Source: JBBDRX01 sp040905245 (lineage in GTDB: Bacteria > Bacteroidota > Rhodothermia > Balneolales > Balneolaceae). Taken from it: a DNA stretch of 15,439 nucleotides. Made by a program: the position numbers and the translations under genes. Every line of letters starts with the position of its first letter. Position 1 is the first letter of the stretch. Positions 1-8,798 of this stretch are shown piece by piece. Location of the stretch: positions 1 through 15,439 of the forward strand of contig JBBDRX010000112.1 of assembly GCA_040905245.1 (NCBI GenBank), in the 5' to 3' direction. Under the pieces are notes generated by a model. It was not told where the DNA came from. It did not search any database and was given only the letters and a program-made list of their open reading frames with translations.

Positions 1-2802
1 AAGTTGCCGCTGATTGGCAAATTCTACAATCAGAATTCCGTTTTTAGTAACCAGTCCGATGAGCATAATCATGCCAATCTGGCTAAATATATTTAGTGAT
101 TCATTAAAGTACCAAAGAGCCAATAGTGCTCCGAAAAGAGCCAATGGAACAGTAAAAAGGATAATAAACGGATCGCGGAAACTTTCGAACTGGGCGGCAA
201 GAACGAGATAGACCAGAACGAGTGCAAAAGCAAAAATGAATCCCATGGCTGCCGAGCTGTCCGCAAAGTCCCTGGAGGGACCCGCCAGATCTGTCACAAT
301 ACGATCGTCCAGATGTTTGGAAGCCAGTTCGTCCATGGCATCTATTCCATCTGCAATCGTAAAACCGGAAGCCAGGGCTGCAGAGACGGTCGCAGATGCA
401 TACCGATTGAACCGGTAGAGCTGTGGAGGGCTGCTCTCTTCAGAGACTCCCACCAGATTGTCCAGCTGAATCAGTTCATCCCGGTTGTTACGAACATAGA
501 TCGATTTCAAATCAATCGGTTCATTCCGATGACTCCGCTCCATCTGACCAATCACCCAGTACTGCTTCGAATCCATGATAAAAAAACCGAAGCGGGATCC
601 ACTCAAAGAGAGCTGAAGAATCTCGGCAATATCTCTCGCCGACACTCCCAGCGTCCTGGCACGATTACGGTCGATCGATACCTGGAGCTCGGGCCGGTTA
701 AATTCCAGATCCACATCTGCAAAGGTAAAGGCCGGATGAGCCCGTGCCGCTTCAAGAAAATCTGGCAGAACATCACTCAACTGATCCAGTGTCTGTGCCT
801 GTAATACGTACTGCACAGGCAACCCGCCGCGACGCTGTCCGATGGATTGTAGCTGGGCGACAAACGTCTCGGCCGCAGTCAACTGTTGCAACTCGGATGC
901 CACCTGGTCTGCAATCTCCTGTTGTGATCGATCCCGTTTGGATCGATCGACCAGGGTGATAAAACCAAACGCCGAGTTGACAGATCCGGAAGCCCCGAAA
1001 CCCGGAGAGGTCACGGTATTCATCGCATCCAACTCCGGAACAGACTCCTGGACCCGCTGGACCATCTCGTCTACATATCGATCCATGTACTCAAACGTTG
1101 CCCCTTCAGGGCCGGTGGCCGCTATTCTCATCTGACCGCGATCTTCCAGCGGCGAAATCTCTTTTGGCAAAATCCCGTTCAGCCAGATTCCAATCACAGC
1201 ACAGACCAGCAGTACAGCAAATGCGAGCCATCTGCGCTCCATAAACCACTCCAGTGAACTTCGATACACCTCATTGATACGGACAAAAATGGGTTCCGTC
1301 ATCTCATAGAACCGGCTCTTTTGCGCTCCACCCTTCAGGAGCTTCGTGCTCAACATAGGGGTCAGAGTGAGTGCGACGAAAGACGAAATAGCTACAGCGC
1401 CGGCAATCACCACACCGAATTCCCGGAACAGCCGCCCGGTATTCCCACCCAAAAACAGAATCGGCATAAACACCGACACCAGGGACAGAGACGTTGCAAT
1501 AATGGCAAAAAAGATCTCTCTGGAACCAACGATTCCGGCTTCAATCTCCGGCAGGCCCAGTTCAATTTTTGCATAGATGTTCTCCAGTACAACAATTGCA
1601 TCGTCCACCACCAGTCCGATAGAGAGAACAATCGCCAGAAGGGTCAATACATTGATAGAAAATCCGACCAGATACATGACAAAGAAGGTACCGATGAGCG
1701 CAATAGGTATGACGATAATCGGTATCATGGTCGTTCTCCAATCCCTCAGAAAGAGAAAAATAATGAGGATCACCAGCCCGAAAGCAATAAAAATAGTCTG
1801 CTGCACCTCGGCAATCGACTCCTTGATATACTCTGTGGTATCGAATCCGGTCGCAACCACGATATCTTCCGGCAAGTCCCGCTTGATCCGCTCCACCCGT
1901 TCATAGAACTCTTCGGCTATCGCCAGTTGGTTGGAACCGGGTTGCGGAATCACCACCACGCCGACCATGGGAACTCCATTCCTCCTGAGTACCGTTCGTT
2001 CGTTCTGAGCTCCCAGCTCTGCCCGACCGATATCCCGAAAACGCACCACGTTGCCGTCGGACTCTTCCAGAATCAGGTTGTTGAACTCCTCTACCGTTGT
2101 CATTCGCCCCATGGTCCGGACTGTCAGCTCGGTTGTCAATCCCTCTATCGTCCCGGAAGGCAACTCTACATTTTCCCGGAGCAGGGCATTCCGAACATCC
2201 AGTGGGGTCAGCTGATAGGCAGCCAGACGAATCGGATCCATCCAGAGCCTCATGGCAAACTCTCTCTCTCCCCAGATGCGTATTTCACTAACCCCCTCGA
2301 TGGTTTGAAGCTGCTCTCGAAAGGTATTTTCGGCAATCGATGAGAGATCCAGCAGATCCCTGCTGTCACTGTTTATGTTGATAAAGATTATCGGTGAGGC
2401 ATCTGCATCGGCCTTGGTCACTGTGGGGGGTTCCGCATCCACGGGCAGGTTCCGTTGCGCTCTGGAAACCCGGTCCCGTACATCATTGGCCGCCGCTTCC
2501 AGATCGACTTCGACGTGGAATTCGACGGTAATCGTACTGGCTCCTTCACGGCTCACCGATGTCAATGTTCTGATTCCGGAAACCGCATTCAACGACTCTT
2601 CCAGAGGTTCGGTAATCTGGGACTCAATGACATCGGCACTGGCACCAATGTAATCTGTCCGAACAGTAACAACCGGAGGATCAACAGCCGGATACTCTCT
2701 AACGCCCAACAGAAAGAAGGCAATCACACCAAACAGAACAATCACGATTGACATGACTGAGGCGAGAACCGGACGGCGTATACTAAGCGAACTAAGACTC
2801 AT
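1..2802 (-). CDS. RND-family efflux permease (HAE1 type), C-terminus outside the window
   Basis: Inner-membrane proton/drug antiporter of the AcrB/MexB/MdtBC superfamily, which exports drugs or other amphiphiles through an adaptor and an outer-membrane channel. The visible 934 codons run from ATG at 2802 to the window edge; relatives are about 1020-1060 residues, so roughly 100 residues are missing. Seen: N-terminal helix after an SIRRPV start (about 12-33), a first periplasmic porter region, a helix bundle with the proton-relay pair Asp400-Asp401 in GLVVDDAIVV, a seventh helix after MERRW (about 521-545), a second periplasmic region, and the relay lysine Lys920 in GLVTKNGILIVEF. The relay is thus intact as far as visible. 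The start overlaps the adaptor stop as ATGA, so translation is probably coupled. The outer-membrane partner is not in the window. Substrate cannot be told. No frameshift was seen. Confidence 0.95.
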   Translation of the reverse strand, partial: MSLSSLSIRRPVLASVMSIVIVLFGVIAFFLLGVREYPAVDPPVVTVRTDYIGASADVIESQITEPLEESLNAVSGIRTLTSVSREGASTITVEFHVEVDLEAAANDVRDRVSRAQRNLPVDAEPPTVTKADADASPIIFININSDSRDLLDLSSIAENTFREQLQTIEGVSEIRIWGEREFAMRLWMDPIRLAAYQLTPLDVRNALLRENVELPSGTIEGLTTELTVRTMGRMTTVEEFNNLILEESDGNVVRFRDIGRAELGAQNERTVLRRNGVPMVGVVVIPQPGSNQLAIAEEFYERVERIKRDLPEDIVVATGFDTTEYIKESIAEVQQTIFIAFGLVILIIFLFLRDWRTTMIPIIVIPIALIGTFFVMYLVGFSINVLTLLAIVLSIGLVVDDAIVVLENIYAKIELGLPEIEAGIVGSREIFFAIIATSLSLVSVFMPILFLGGNTGRLFREFGVVIAGAVAISSFVALTLTPMLSTKLLKGGAQKSRFYEMTEPIFVRINEVYRSSLEWFMERRWLAFAVLLVCAVIGIWLNGILPKEISPLEDRGQMRIAATGPEGATFEYMDRYVDEMVQRVQESVPELDAMNTVTSPGFGASGSVNSAFGFITLVDRSKRDRSQQEIADQVASELQQLTAAETFVAQLQSIGQRRGGLPVQYVLQAQTLDQLSDVLPDFLEAARAHPAFTFADVDLEFNRPELQVSIDRNRARTLGVSARDIAEILQLSLSGSRFGFFIMDSKQYWVIGQMERSHRNEPIDLKSIYVRNNRDELIQLDNLVGVSEESSPPQLYRFNRYASATVSAALASGFTIADGIDAMDELASKHLDDRIVTDLAGPSRDFADSSAAMGFIFAFALVLVYLVLAAQFESFRDPFIILFTVPLALFGALLALWYFNESLNIFSQIGMIMLIGLVTKNGILIVEFANQRQL

Positions 2803-3878
2803 CGATCCGTAAACCTCGTGACACTTGTCAAATCCACACTCATTCCCGGTCGTACCTGTAACAGACCCGTTGTCAGGACTGTGTCGCCCGGTGCCACGCC
2901 GCGGATAATCTGTACTGCCTCATCCGTACGAACCCCCAACTCCACTTCCACCTCGTCCACCTGGCCGTCCCGATAGATAAAAACAGTCTGTCCTTCAAAT
3001 CCCGGTATCACGGATATAGTAGGAATCATCAGGGCATCTTCAGTACTCTCGAGAATCAATTCAATATTTGCAAAGGCGCCGGGAAGCAGAACATGTTCGG
3101 GATTATCGCTGATGGCTCGCATTCGAAGGGTACGCGTCTCACGTTCGATTCGCGGTTCCAGTGCATATACCCGACCAGTGAACTGAGAATCTACCCCCTG
3201 AACTTGAAAATTGATCTGATCTCCGGGTTGAACCTGGGTGGAATAACGTTCCGGAACAGAAAAATTGATTTTTATCCGATCAATATCATTCAGCGTTGCA
3301 ATACGGGTATCCGAAGAGATAAAACTCCCCTTGCTGATAAACTTGAGACCGATTCGACCGTCGAAAGGTGCACGTATTTCTGATTTCTCAATTCGCGCAT
3401 CAATCAGATCCAGGCTGGCACGAAGCGTATTCACTTCATTTGCGGTGACATCATACTCCTGACGGCTGATCCCGCCTCGCTCCAGAAGTCGACTCTGCCG
3501 GGCTTCCCGCTGTTCGGCAAGGTTTAACTGAAATTCCGTTCGGCGTCGTTCCGCCTGGAGTTCACTGTCATTTATCTTCAACAGAAGCTCGCCGGCTGTG
3601 ATCCGGCTACCCTCCTCAAAAAAAATGCCCGTCACTTTCCCGGCCATTTCCGACCGCAACTCAACAGCTTCGTTCGCCTCGATCGTGCCGCTGATATATA
3701 TGGTGTTGTCGAGTGGTTCTGGCTCTATGACCACGCCTTCCACCCGGAGAGTGGACGGACCGAAATCCGCAGTTTGCTGATCACTGGTTATATGAGGTGC
3801 AATTTTCGGCCAGGCGATCAGCCCTGCCAACAGAATAAGAACGGCTGTTACCGTAACCTGTTTGACGCGAATAGACAT
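2799..3878 (-). CDS. RND efflux periplasmic adaptor (membrane fusion protein)
   Basis: Adaptor of 359 residues that bridges the inner-membrane RND permease to an outer-membrane channel. Order of parts seen: a single N-terminal hydrophobic anchor (about 8-24) with no lipobox cysteine; first lipoyl half (about 68-103, with the MAGKV turn); a short alpha-helical hairpin (about 105-165, rich in Glu, Arg, Gln, Leu); second lipoyl half beginning at the IRAPFDGRIG signature (168-177); beta-barrel domain (about 200-275); and a membrane-proximal domain to the C-terminus. Length is normal for the AcrA/MexA-like family. The hairpin is short. It is the first gene of a two-gene operon, its TGA overlapping the permease ATG. 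There is no Shine-Dalgarno sequence before the ATG (bases upstream are A/T-rich). A possible promoter lies about 65 bases upstream. Confidence 0.95.
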   Translation of the reverse strand: MSIRVKQVTVTAVLILLAGLIAWPKIAPHITSDQQTADFGPSTLRVEGVVIEPEPLDNTIYISGTIEANEAVELRSEMAGKVTGIFFEEGSRITAGELLLKINDSELQAERRRTEFQLNLAEQREARQSRLLERGGISRQEYDVTANEVNTLRASLDLIDARIEKSEIRAPFDGRIGLKFISKGSFISSDTRIATLNDIDRIKINFSVPERYSTQVQPGDQINFQVQGVDSQFTGRVYALEPRIERETRTLRMRAISDNPEHVLLPGAFANIELILESTEDALMIPTISVIPGFEGQTVFIYRDGQVDEVEVELGVRTDEAVQIIRGVAPGDTVLTTGLLQVRPGMSVDLTSVTRFTDR

Positions 3879-3942
3879 AATTTAAAATCGATATTGGCTT
3901 GATCAGCTGCGGCTCCATCTGTTTCGCCACCATAATATCACG

Positions 3943-3975
3943 CCAATCTACATATTGTGTCACCAGACAACCAAA
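3943..3975 (-). promoter_or_regulatory. possible Bacteroidota-type promoter for the RND operon
   Basis: Read on the minus strand, TTTG (3972-3975) is followed after 21 bases by TAGATTGG (3943-3950). This resembles the Bacteroides consensus TTTG / TAnnTTTG at -33/-7, with one mismatch in the second box. It would leave a leader of roughly 60 bases before the adaptor start at 3878. It is a short match found by eye in a 192-base gap, so chance is a real alternative. Confidence 0.3.
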
Positions 3976-4023
3976 CAGGAAATGCAAAAAGATGTTACAC
4001 AATGAGAAGCCAATGATCAGCCG

Positions 4024-4068
4024 GCCGGGGCAGTAAGCCCGGCTGGCTGACAAACCATTCCGTCAGCC
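4024..4068 (-). terminator. two adjacent hairpins after trxA, possible terminator
   Basis: Just past the trxA stop codon lie two back-to-back inverted repeats. The first pairs GGCTGAC (4045-4051) with GTCAGCC (4062-4068) around a 10-base loop. The second pairs GCCGGGGC (4024-4031) with GCCCGGC (4037-4043) around a 5-base loop, with one bulged base. Neither is followed at once by a T-run on the minus strand; the nearest T-run is about 30 bases on. They may still end the trxA transcript or protect its 3' end, and they separate the housekeeping block from the efflux operon. Confidence 0.45.
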
Positions 4069-4070
4069 GG

Positions 4071-4397
4071 TTATCCCACCTGGGCGTCCAGTTTCTCTTT
4101 GATGTGGTGTTTGGGAACCGCACCGACAATCTGGTCTACAACCTCACCATTTTTGAAAATGAGAAGAGCGGGAATACTTCTGATTCCATACTTGACAGAG
4201 ATCTGTGGATTGTTATCCACATTCACCTTGCCAACCTTCGCTTTCCCTTCATACTCACCGGCCAGCTCTTCGACTACCGGCCCGATCATTCGACAGGGGC
4301 CGCACCACTCCGCCCAGAAATCGACGAGTACGGGTTGTTCAGAGGATTCCACCTCATTTGCAAAGTTGCCGTCGTTTAACTCCAATGGTTTTGACAT
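4071..4397 (-). CDS. trxA: thioredoxin
   Basis: Cytoplasmic thiol-disulfide reductant of 108 residues, reduced by thioredoxin reductase and supplying electrons to ribonucleotide reductase, peroxiredoxins and other proteins. The active site WCGPC occupies residues 31-35 (redox Cys32 and Cys35), buried Asp26 lies in VDFWAEW, and the cis-proline Pro76 lies in RSIPALL; these fall at the same numbers as in E. coli TrxA. The start chosen is the ATG at 4397 (MSKPLEL). An in-frame ATG at 4463 would add 22 residues with no thioredoxin counterpart. No Shine-Dalgarno sequence is visible. It follows dnaE on the same strand after a 97-base gap, and two hairpins follow its stop. No signal peptide, so a cytoplasmic thioredoxin rather than a periplasmic TlpA/DsbE-type protein. 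Confidence 0.97.
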   Translation of the reverse strand: MSKPLELNDGNFANEVESSEQPVLVDFWAEWCGPCRMIGPVVEELAGEYEGKAKVGKVNVDNNPQISVKYGIRSIPALLIFKNGEVVDQIVGAVPKHHIKEKLDAQVG

Positions 4398-4494
4398 AAT
4401 ATAGTTGATCTTGGTTATCTGTGTTTCATTCAAGGTACACTCTTTTCTCCCACGAATGCACATTACTTTTCACTATCAGGCCTATTGCCAGCGG

Positions 4495-7400
4495 CTATCC
4501 CGAGACCCGTACCAGACCGACAGACTCCTCTCCCATCAACTCCCGAAGCCGAGTCAGAAGTTCATTACTCGGATCTACCACAAACTTCCGAACGTTCATA
4601 TTGATCGGACCATGGGCCTCCCGGCTATAGACAGTAAACTTCACCGGCGTATCTCCCTTGTGAAGTGAGAAAAGGGTCGCGATTTCCTGCAGATCCTGGT
4701 GGCTGAGCTCGTCGGTTTCGAGACGTAGTTGTAACATCAACTGATGCTGAAACTTTTCGCGGAGGTTTTCGACCCGATCAAGGGACCTTGCAATCACTTT
4801 GGGCTGGCCATCCCGCCGATCAATAGTCCCCTCCAGCATCACGATCGTATCGGACTGTATCAACCCCAAGTGACGGTCATATACCTCGTTAAATGCGATA
4901 GCTTCGATAGAGCCGTCCAGATCCTCGACTGTCAGAAAAGCAAATGGACGCCCTTTTCGGTCGCTGAGCTTTTTCACCTCAGTGACGATCCCCACCACCC
5001 GGAGCACAGATTTCTCCTGCAGGCTCTCCAGTTTCTCCGGCTTGAGTGTATGCGAGGAGAACAGGCGAATGTCCTCGCAATATCGATCCAGAGGATGTCC
5101 GCTCAGATAAAACCCGATTAACTCCCGTTCCCGGTTCAAACGATGAATCGTGGTCCAGGGGTCACACTCCCGGAGTTTCGGTTCGGCCGGACCGCCGCCG
5201 GACTGATTCCCTCCGAAGAGATTTGCCTGGTTCAACCGCTCCTCCTCCTGCTTTCTTGAGGCGTAGGATAAAATATCCTCGATACTTTCCAGAAGCTGCG
5301 CCCGGTTCTGATGCAGGGTATCGAAGGCACCGGCCTGAATCAGGCTCTCGATCGTCCGTCGGTTACAGACTCGAGTGTCAAGGCGAGAAGAGAAATCAAA
5401 AACAGACTGAAATTCTCCCCGCTTCTCACGCTGTTCAACAATCAGGTCAATCGCATTGGATCCCACCCCCTTGATGGCCGAGAGTCCATACTGGATTCTT
5501 CCGTCCCGGACGGTAAAGCGGCCCTCCGCCGTGTTGATGTTAGGCGGGTCAACTGCCAACCCCATCCGTTGACACTCCTCAATAAAGAACGATATCTTTT
5601 TGATATCGTTCATGTTGTGCGACAAAACAGCCGCCATGAACTCGGCGGGGTGATTCGCCTTGAAATACATGGTGTGATAGGCGACTACTGAATAAGCTGC
5701 GGAGTGCGATTTGTTAAAACCGTAACCGGCAAAAAGTGCCATCTTGTCGAAAACGTCCTTGGCCGTTTTCTCGTCATACCCTTTCTCCATCGCCTGCCGC
5801 ATGAACTTCTCCTCCTCCGGCGGCAGGAGCTCCGGCTTCTTCTTCCCCATGATCCGCCGAAGTACATCGGCTTCTCCGAGGGAGTAGCCACCCATCTTCT
5901 GCGCCACCATCATGATCTGCTCCTGATAGATCATGATTCCGTAGGTCGGTTCCAGTATGGAGCGAAGATCATCGTGCGGATAGGATACCGACTCCTTTCC
6001 ATGCTTTCTCTTGATGTAGTCTGGAATAAACTGCATCGGGCCGGGCCGGTAGAGTGCGTTCATGGCAATCAGGTCGTCCACCGTCGTCGGCTTTAGCTGC
6101 TTCAGATACTTACGCATTCCCTCCGACTCGAACTGAAAGGTGCCAACCGTTGCCCCCTGTTGATAGAGTTTAAATGTGTCGGGATCGTCAAAGGGTATCT
6201 CGTCCAGATTGTAGGAAATACCCTCTGTTTCACGAACCATTTCAATGGTCGTTTTCAGAATGGAGAGGGTTTTCAAGCCCAGAAAATCCATCTTCAGCAT
6301 CCCCGCATCCTCGATCACCTTCCCGTCATACTGCGTAACAAAAAGGTCCGCATCCTTGGCTGTACAGACAGGGATGAATCGAGTCAGTTTGTCGGGAGCA
6401 ATAATCACACCGGCTGCATGAATGCCGGTATTCCTGACCGACCCCTCCAGGGTTTCTGCCATCTGAAGAGTTCGCGCCTGAAGATCGCTCCCCTCCCGGA
6501 TCTGCTGCAACTCCTTCACACCGCTGCACGCCTCCTCCAGCGAAATTCCGATCGTCTCCGGTACCAGTTTCGCGATGCGATCTGCCTCCGAAAGAGACAA
6601 GTCGAGTACACGGGCAACATCCCTGACAGACGATCGGGCGGCCATCGTCCCGAATGTAACGATATGGGCTACCTGATCCTTCCCGTACTTCTTCACTACA
6701 TAATCGATCACCTTCTGCCGTCCGTCGTCGTCAAAATCGATATCGATATCCGGCATAGAGACCCGCTCAGGATTCAAAAATCGTTCGAACAGCAGCTCAT
6801 ACTTGAGCGGATCGATATTGGTAATACCAATGGCATAGGCAACAACTGACCCGGCCGCTGATCCCCGTCCAGGCCCTACATAAACTCCCATTTCACGAGC
6901 CGCTGCGATAAAATCCTGAACAATCAGAAAGTACCCGGCAAACCCCATCTCACGAATAATCTTCAATTCGTGATCAATTCGTTCAGTGACCTCCGGTGGC
7001 AACTCACCATAATGTTCTTCGGCTCCCTGATAACTGAGATGTCGCAGGTAGTCGTCCTCTCCCTCAAAACCGTCCGGAAGCTGGAAGTTGGGAAGAATCA
7101 CATCGCGTTTCAGATGAATCGGCTCGATCTTCTCCATCACCCGGTGGGTATTTTCAATCGCCTCCGGATGGTCGGCAAAAAGAGCCTTCATCTCCTCCTG
7201 TGATTTAAAGTAGAACTCATCGTTCGGAAATCCGTACCGCTTGTCACGTCCCCGGCCGATCGGTGTACTGATCAACTCACCATTATCTATACAGAGCAGG
7301 GCGTCATGAGCCCGGGCATCCTCCTTCTCAAGATAGAATACATTATTGGCTGCAATTACCGAGACATGATACTTCTCTGCAAACCGCAGGAGTACTTGAT

Positions 7401-8709
7401 TAACCCGTTCTTCCTCTTCAAGCCCGTGCCGGTTCAGCTCCACATAGAGATCCTCACCAAACGTCTCATGCCACCACCGGAACGCCTCCTCGGCAGCCTC
7501 TTCTCCCCGGTTCAGAATCAGATCAGGCACCTCTCCCCGGAGTCCTCCGGTTGTTACGATCAGGCCCGGACGATATCGTTGAATCAGCTCCCGGTCTACT
7601 CTTGGAAACTTGTAGTAATAGCCCTCGATAAACCCGAGCGAACAGAGTTCGGAGAGATTTTGATACCCCTCCATATTCTTTGCAAGAAAAATCTGCTGAT
7701 ATCGCCGGTCCCGATGGTCCCGTGTAAATTTTTTCTTGTGCCGATCCTCCACCACATAGCACTCGGACCCAATAATCGGCTTGATACCCTCCTTGTGAGC
7801 CTCCTCAACAAATTTGAAGACCCCATACATATTTCCCAGATCAGTCAGCGCAACGGCCGGCATTCCATCTTCTTTTGCCATGTTGACCAGATCGTTGACA
7901 CTGGCCGTGCCCTGAAGGACCGAATACTGTGAGTGAACGTGAAGATGGGTAAACGGAGTTGTTACATCTCTTCCCACAGCGTCGACAGGGGGCAGAATGG
8001 CAGCCTCCTTCTCGTCTGAACCTTCGGATTCACTTCGGCGATTTTTCAGCCGATCTACCTGATCCCTATAGTGACTTGCGTCGATATACTCGGATGCGGG
8101 CTGGTTCAACCCGCTCTCTTCAGGAGGCAGTTGAATCCGGATTACCTCGAGCCGAACCAGCTCCAGAAAGCTCCGGACTGTGGCATCCACATCGGCGGCA
8201 GCATTGTGAGCCTCCTCAAAATCCACACCGAAAAGCTTTTGGTGGAGTTCGGAGAGTGTAGGCCATTTGTAACGGCCGCGGCCACCGGGTAGTTTACAGT
8301 ACTCTGTGGCATCATCTTTTGTATCGATCGGAACCTTGTCCGACAGGATATTTTCACGGCCCAATCGAAGATACTCCGACCCCATGATGTTGAGGTCAAA
8401 GTCCAGGTTGTGGCCAATCACGAAACGAGCCTCCTTCAGGTCCTTTTCAAACGCCCCCATGGCAACCTGAAGGTCGACCCCCTCCTGTTCGGCCCGTTCA
8501 GTAGAGATCCCGTGGACCTTTTCTGCATTGAATGGAATGGTAAATCCATCGGGGCGAATAATGTAATCCCCTTCAGACAGTTTTTTACCTGTATGATCTC
8601 TAAGCTGCCAGGCCAGTTGAACACATCGCGGCCAGTTATCAAAATCGGTCAGAGGAGCAGAAAAATCGCGGGGTAACCCTGTCGTCTCTGTATCAAAAAT
8701 CAGGTACAT
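4495..8709 (-). CDS. dnaE: DNA polymerase III alpha subunit with fused N-terminal DEDDh proofreading exonuclease
   Basis: Replicative polymerase of 1404 residues, about 240 longer than ordinary DnaE (about 1160). The extra part is an epsilon/DnaQ-like 3'-5' exonuclease (1 to about 190) with all DEDDh residues: Asp6 and Glu8 in FDTETTG, Asp105 in HNLDFD, His168 and Asp173 in HNAAAD. A charged linker (about 191-250) leads to the PHP domain (about 253-480), which keeps LHVH (256-259) and Glu316 but lacks several metal ligands. The polymerase core has catalytic Asp654 and Asp656 in PDIDIDF and Asp808 in KMDFLGL. Then come tandem-HhH-like sequence near 1075-1130, a clamp-binding motif QANLF (1161-1165) and an OB fold (about 1235-1312). 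The start at 8709 directly precedes the first exonuclease strand. One protein therefore holds synthesis and proofreading. It lies between acyP and trxA on the same strand. Confidence 0.97.
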   Translation of the reverse strand: MYLIFDTETTGLPRDFSAPLTDFDNWPRCVQLAWQLRDHTGKKLSEGDYIIRPDGFTIPFNAEKVHGISTERAEQEGVDLQVAMGAFEKDLKEARFVIGHNLDFDLNIMGSEYLRLGRENILSDKVPIDTKDDATEYCKLPGGRGRYKWPTLSELHQKLFGVDFEEAHNAAADVDATVRSFLELVRLEVIRIQLPPEESGLNQPASEYIDASHYRDQVDRLKNRRSESEGSDEKEAAILPPVDAVGRDVTTPFTHLHVHSQYSVLQGTASVNDLVNMAKEDGMPAVALTDLGNMYGVFKFVEEAHKEGIKPIIGSECYVVEDRHKKKFTRDHRDRRYQQIFLAKNMEGYQNLSELCSLGFIEGYYYKFPRVDRELIQRYRPGLIVTTGGLRGEVPDLILNRGEEAAEEAFRWWHETFGEDLYVELNRHGLEEEERVNQVLLRFAEKYHVSVIAANNVFYLEKEDARAHDALLCIDNGELISTPIGRGRDKRYGFPNDEFYFKSQEEMKALFADHPEAIENTHRVMEKIEPIHLKRDVILPNFQLPDGFEGEDDYLRHLSYQGAEEHYGELPPEVTERIDHELKIIREMGFAGYFLIVQDFIAAAREMGVYVGPGRGSAAGSVVAYAIGITNIDPLKYELLFERFLNPERVSMPDIDIDFDDDGRQKVIDYVVKKYGKDQVAHIVTFGTMAARSSVRDVARVLDLSLSEADRIAKLVPETIGISLEEACSGVKELQQIREGSDLQARTLQMAETLEGSVRNTGIHAAGVIIAPDKLTRFIPVCTAKDADLFVTQYDGKVIEDAGMLKMDFLGLKTLSILKTTIEMVRETEGISYNLDEIPFDDPDTFKLYQQGATVGTFQFESEGMRKYLKQLKPTTVDDLIAMNALYRPGPMQFIPDYIKRKHGKESVSYPHDDLRSILEPTYGIMIYQEQIMMVAQKMGGYSLGEADVLRRIMGKKKPELLPPEEEKFMRQAMEKGYDEKTAKDVFDKMALFAGYGFNKSHSAAYSVVAYHTMYFKANHPAEFMAAVLSHNMNDIKKISFFIEECQRMGLAVDPPNINTAEGRFTVRDGRIQYGLSAIKGVGSNAIDLIVEQREKRGEFQSVFDFSSRLDTRVCNRRTIESLIQAGAFDTLHQNRAQLLESIEDILSYASRKQEEERLNQANLFGGNQSGGGPAEPKLRECDPWTTIHRLNRERELIGFYLSGHPLDRYCEDIRLFSSHTLKPEKLESLQEKSVLRVVGIVTEVKKLSDRKGRPFAFLTVEDLDGSIEAIAFNEVYDRHLGLIQSDTIVMLEGTIDRRDGQPKVIARSLDRVENLREKFQHQLMLQLRLETDELSHQDLQEIATLFSLHKGDTPVKFTVYSREAHGPINMNVRKFVVDPSNELLTRLRELMGEESVGLVRVSG

Positions 8710-8718
8710 GAAGTGTGA

Positions 8719-8724
8719 CTCCCT
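8719..8724 (-). promoter_or_regulatory. possible ribosome binding site of dnaE
   Basis: The minus strand reads AGGGAG nine bases before the dnaE ATG at 8709. It is the only gene start in the window with a plausible Shine-Dalgarno-like match; the others have none. It supports the 8709 start only weakly, because six purine-rich bases can occur by chance. Confidence 0.3.
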
Positions 8725-8798
8725 GTCAGCATGAACATTCTGTCGAACCTGAGAGGAATATACGTTTCGACTCCCAATTCTTCATACTCATTTCGGTC

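Noticed and set aside
926..952. Repeated GATCGATC palindromes
   Set aside because: They fall inside the permease coding sequence and encode an ordinary Asp/Arg/Ser stretch; too short and local to call a regulatory or mobile element.
1321..2343. Plus-strand open frame of 340 codons
   Set aside because: It lies wholly inside the RND permease gene on the other strand, is rich in His, Asn, Arg and Gln without any domain, and is a shadow of that gene's codon pattern.
3781..4053. Minus-strand frame of 90 codons overlapping the adaptor start
   Set aside because: Its second half overlaps the efflux adaptor in another frame and its first half covers the hairpin and promoter gap; no domain or ribosome site was seen.
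4398..4463. 22-residue N-terminal extension of thioredoxin
   Set aside because: It has no signal-peptide character and no counterpart in thioredoxins; starting at 4397 gives the normal 108 residues with active-site residues at E. coli numbers.
8726..8791. 21-codon minus-strand reading frame between acyP and dnaE that could be a leader peptide
   Set aside because: It has no ribosome binding site, no attenuator-type hairpin next to it and no composition bias pointing to regulation; such short frames are expected by chance.
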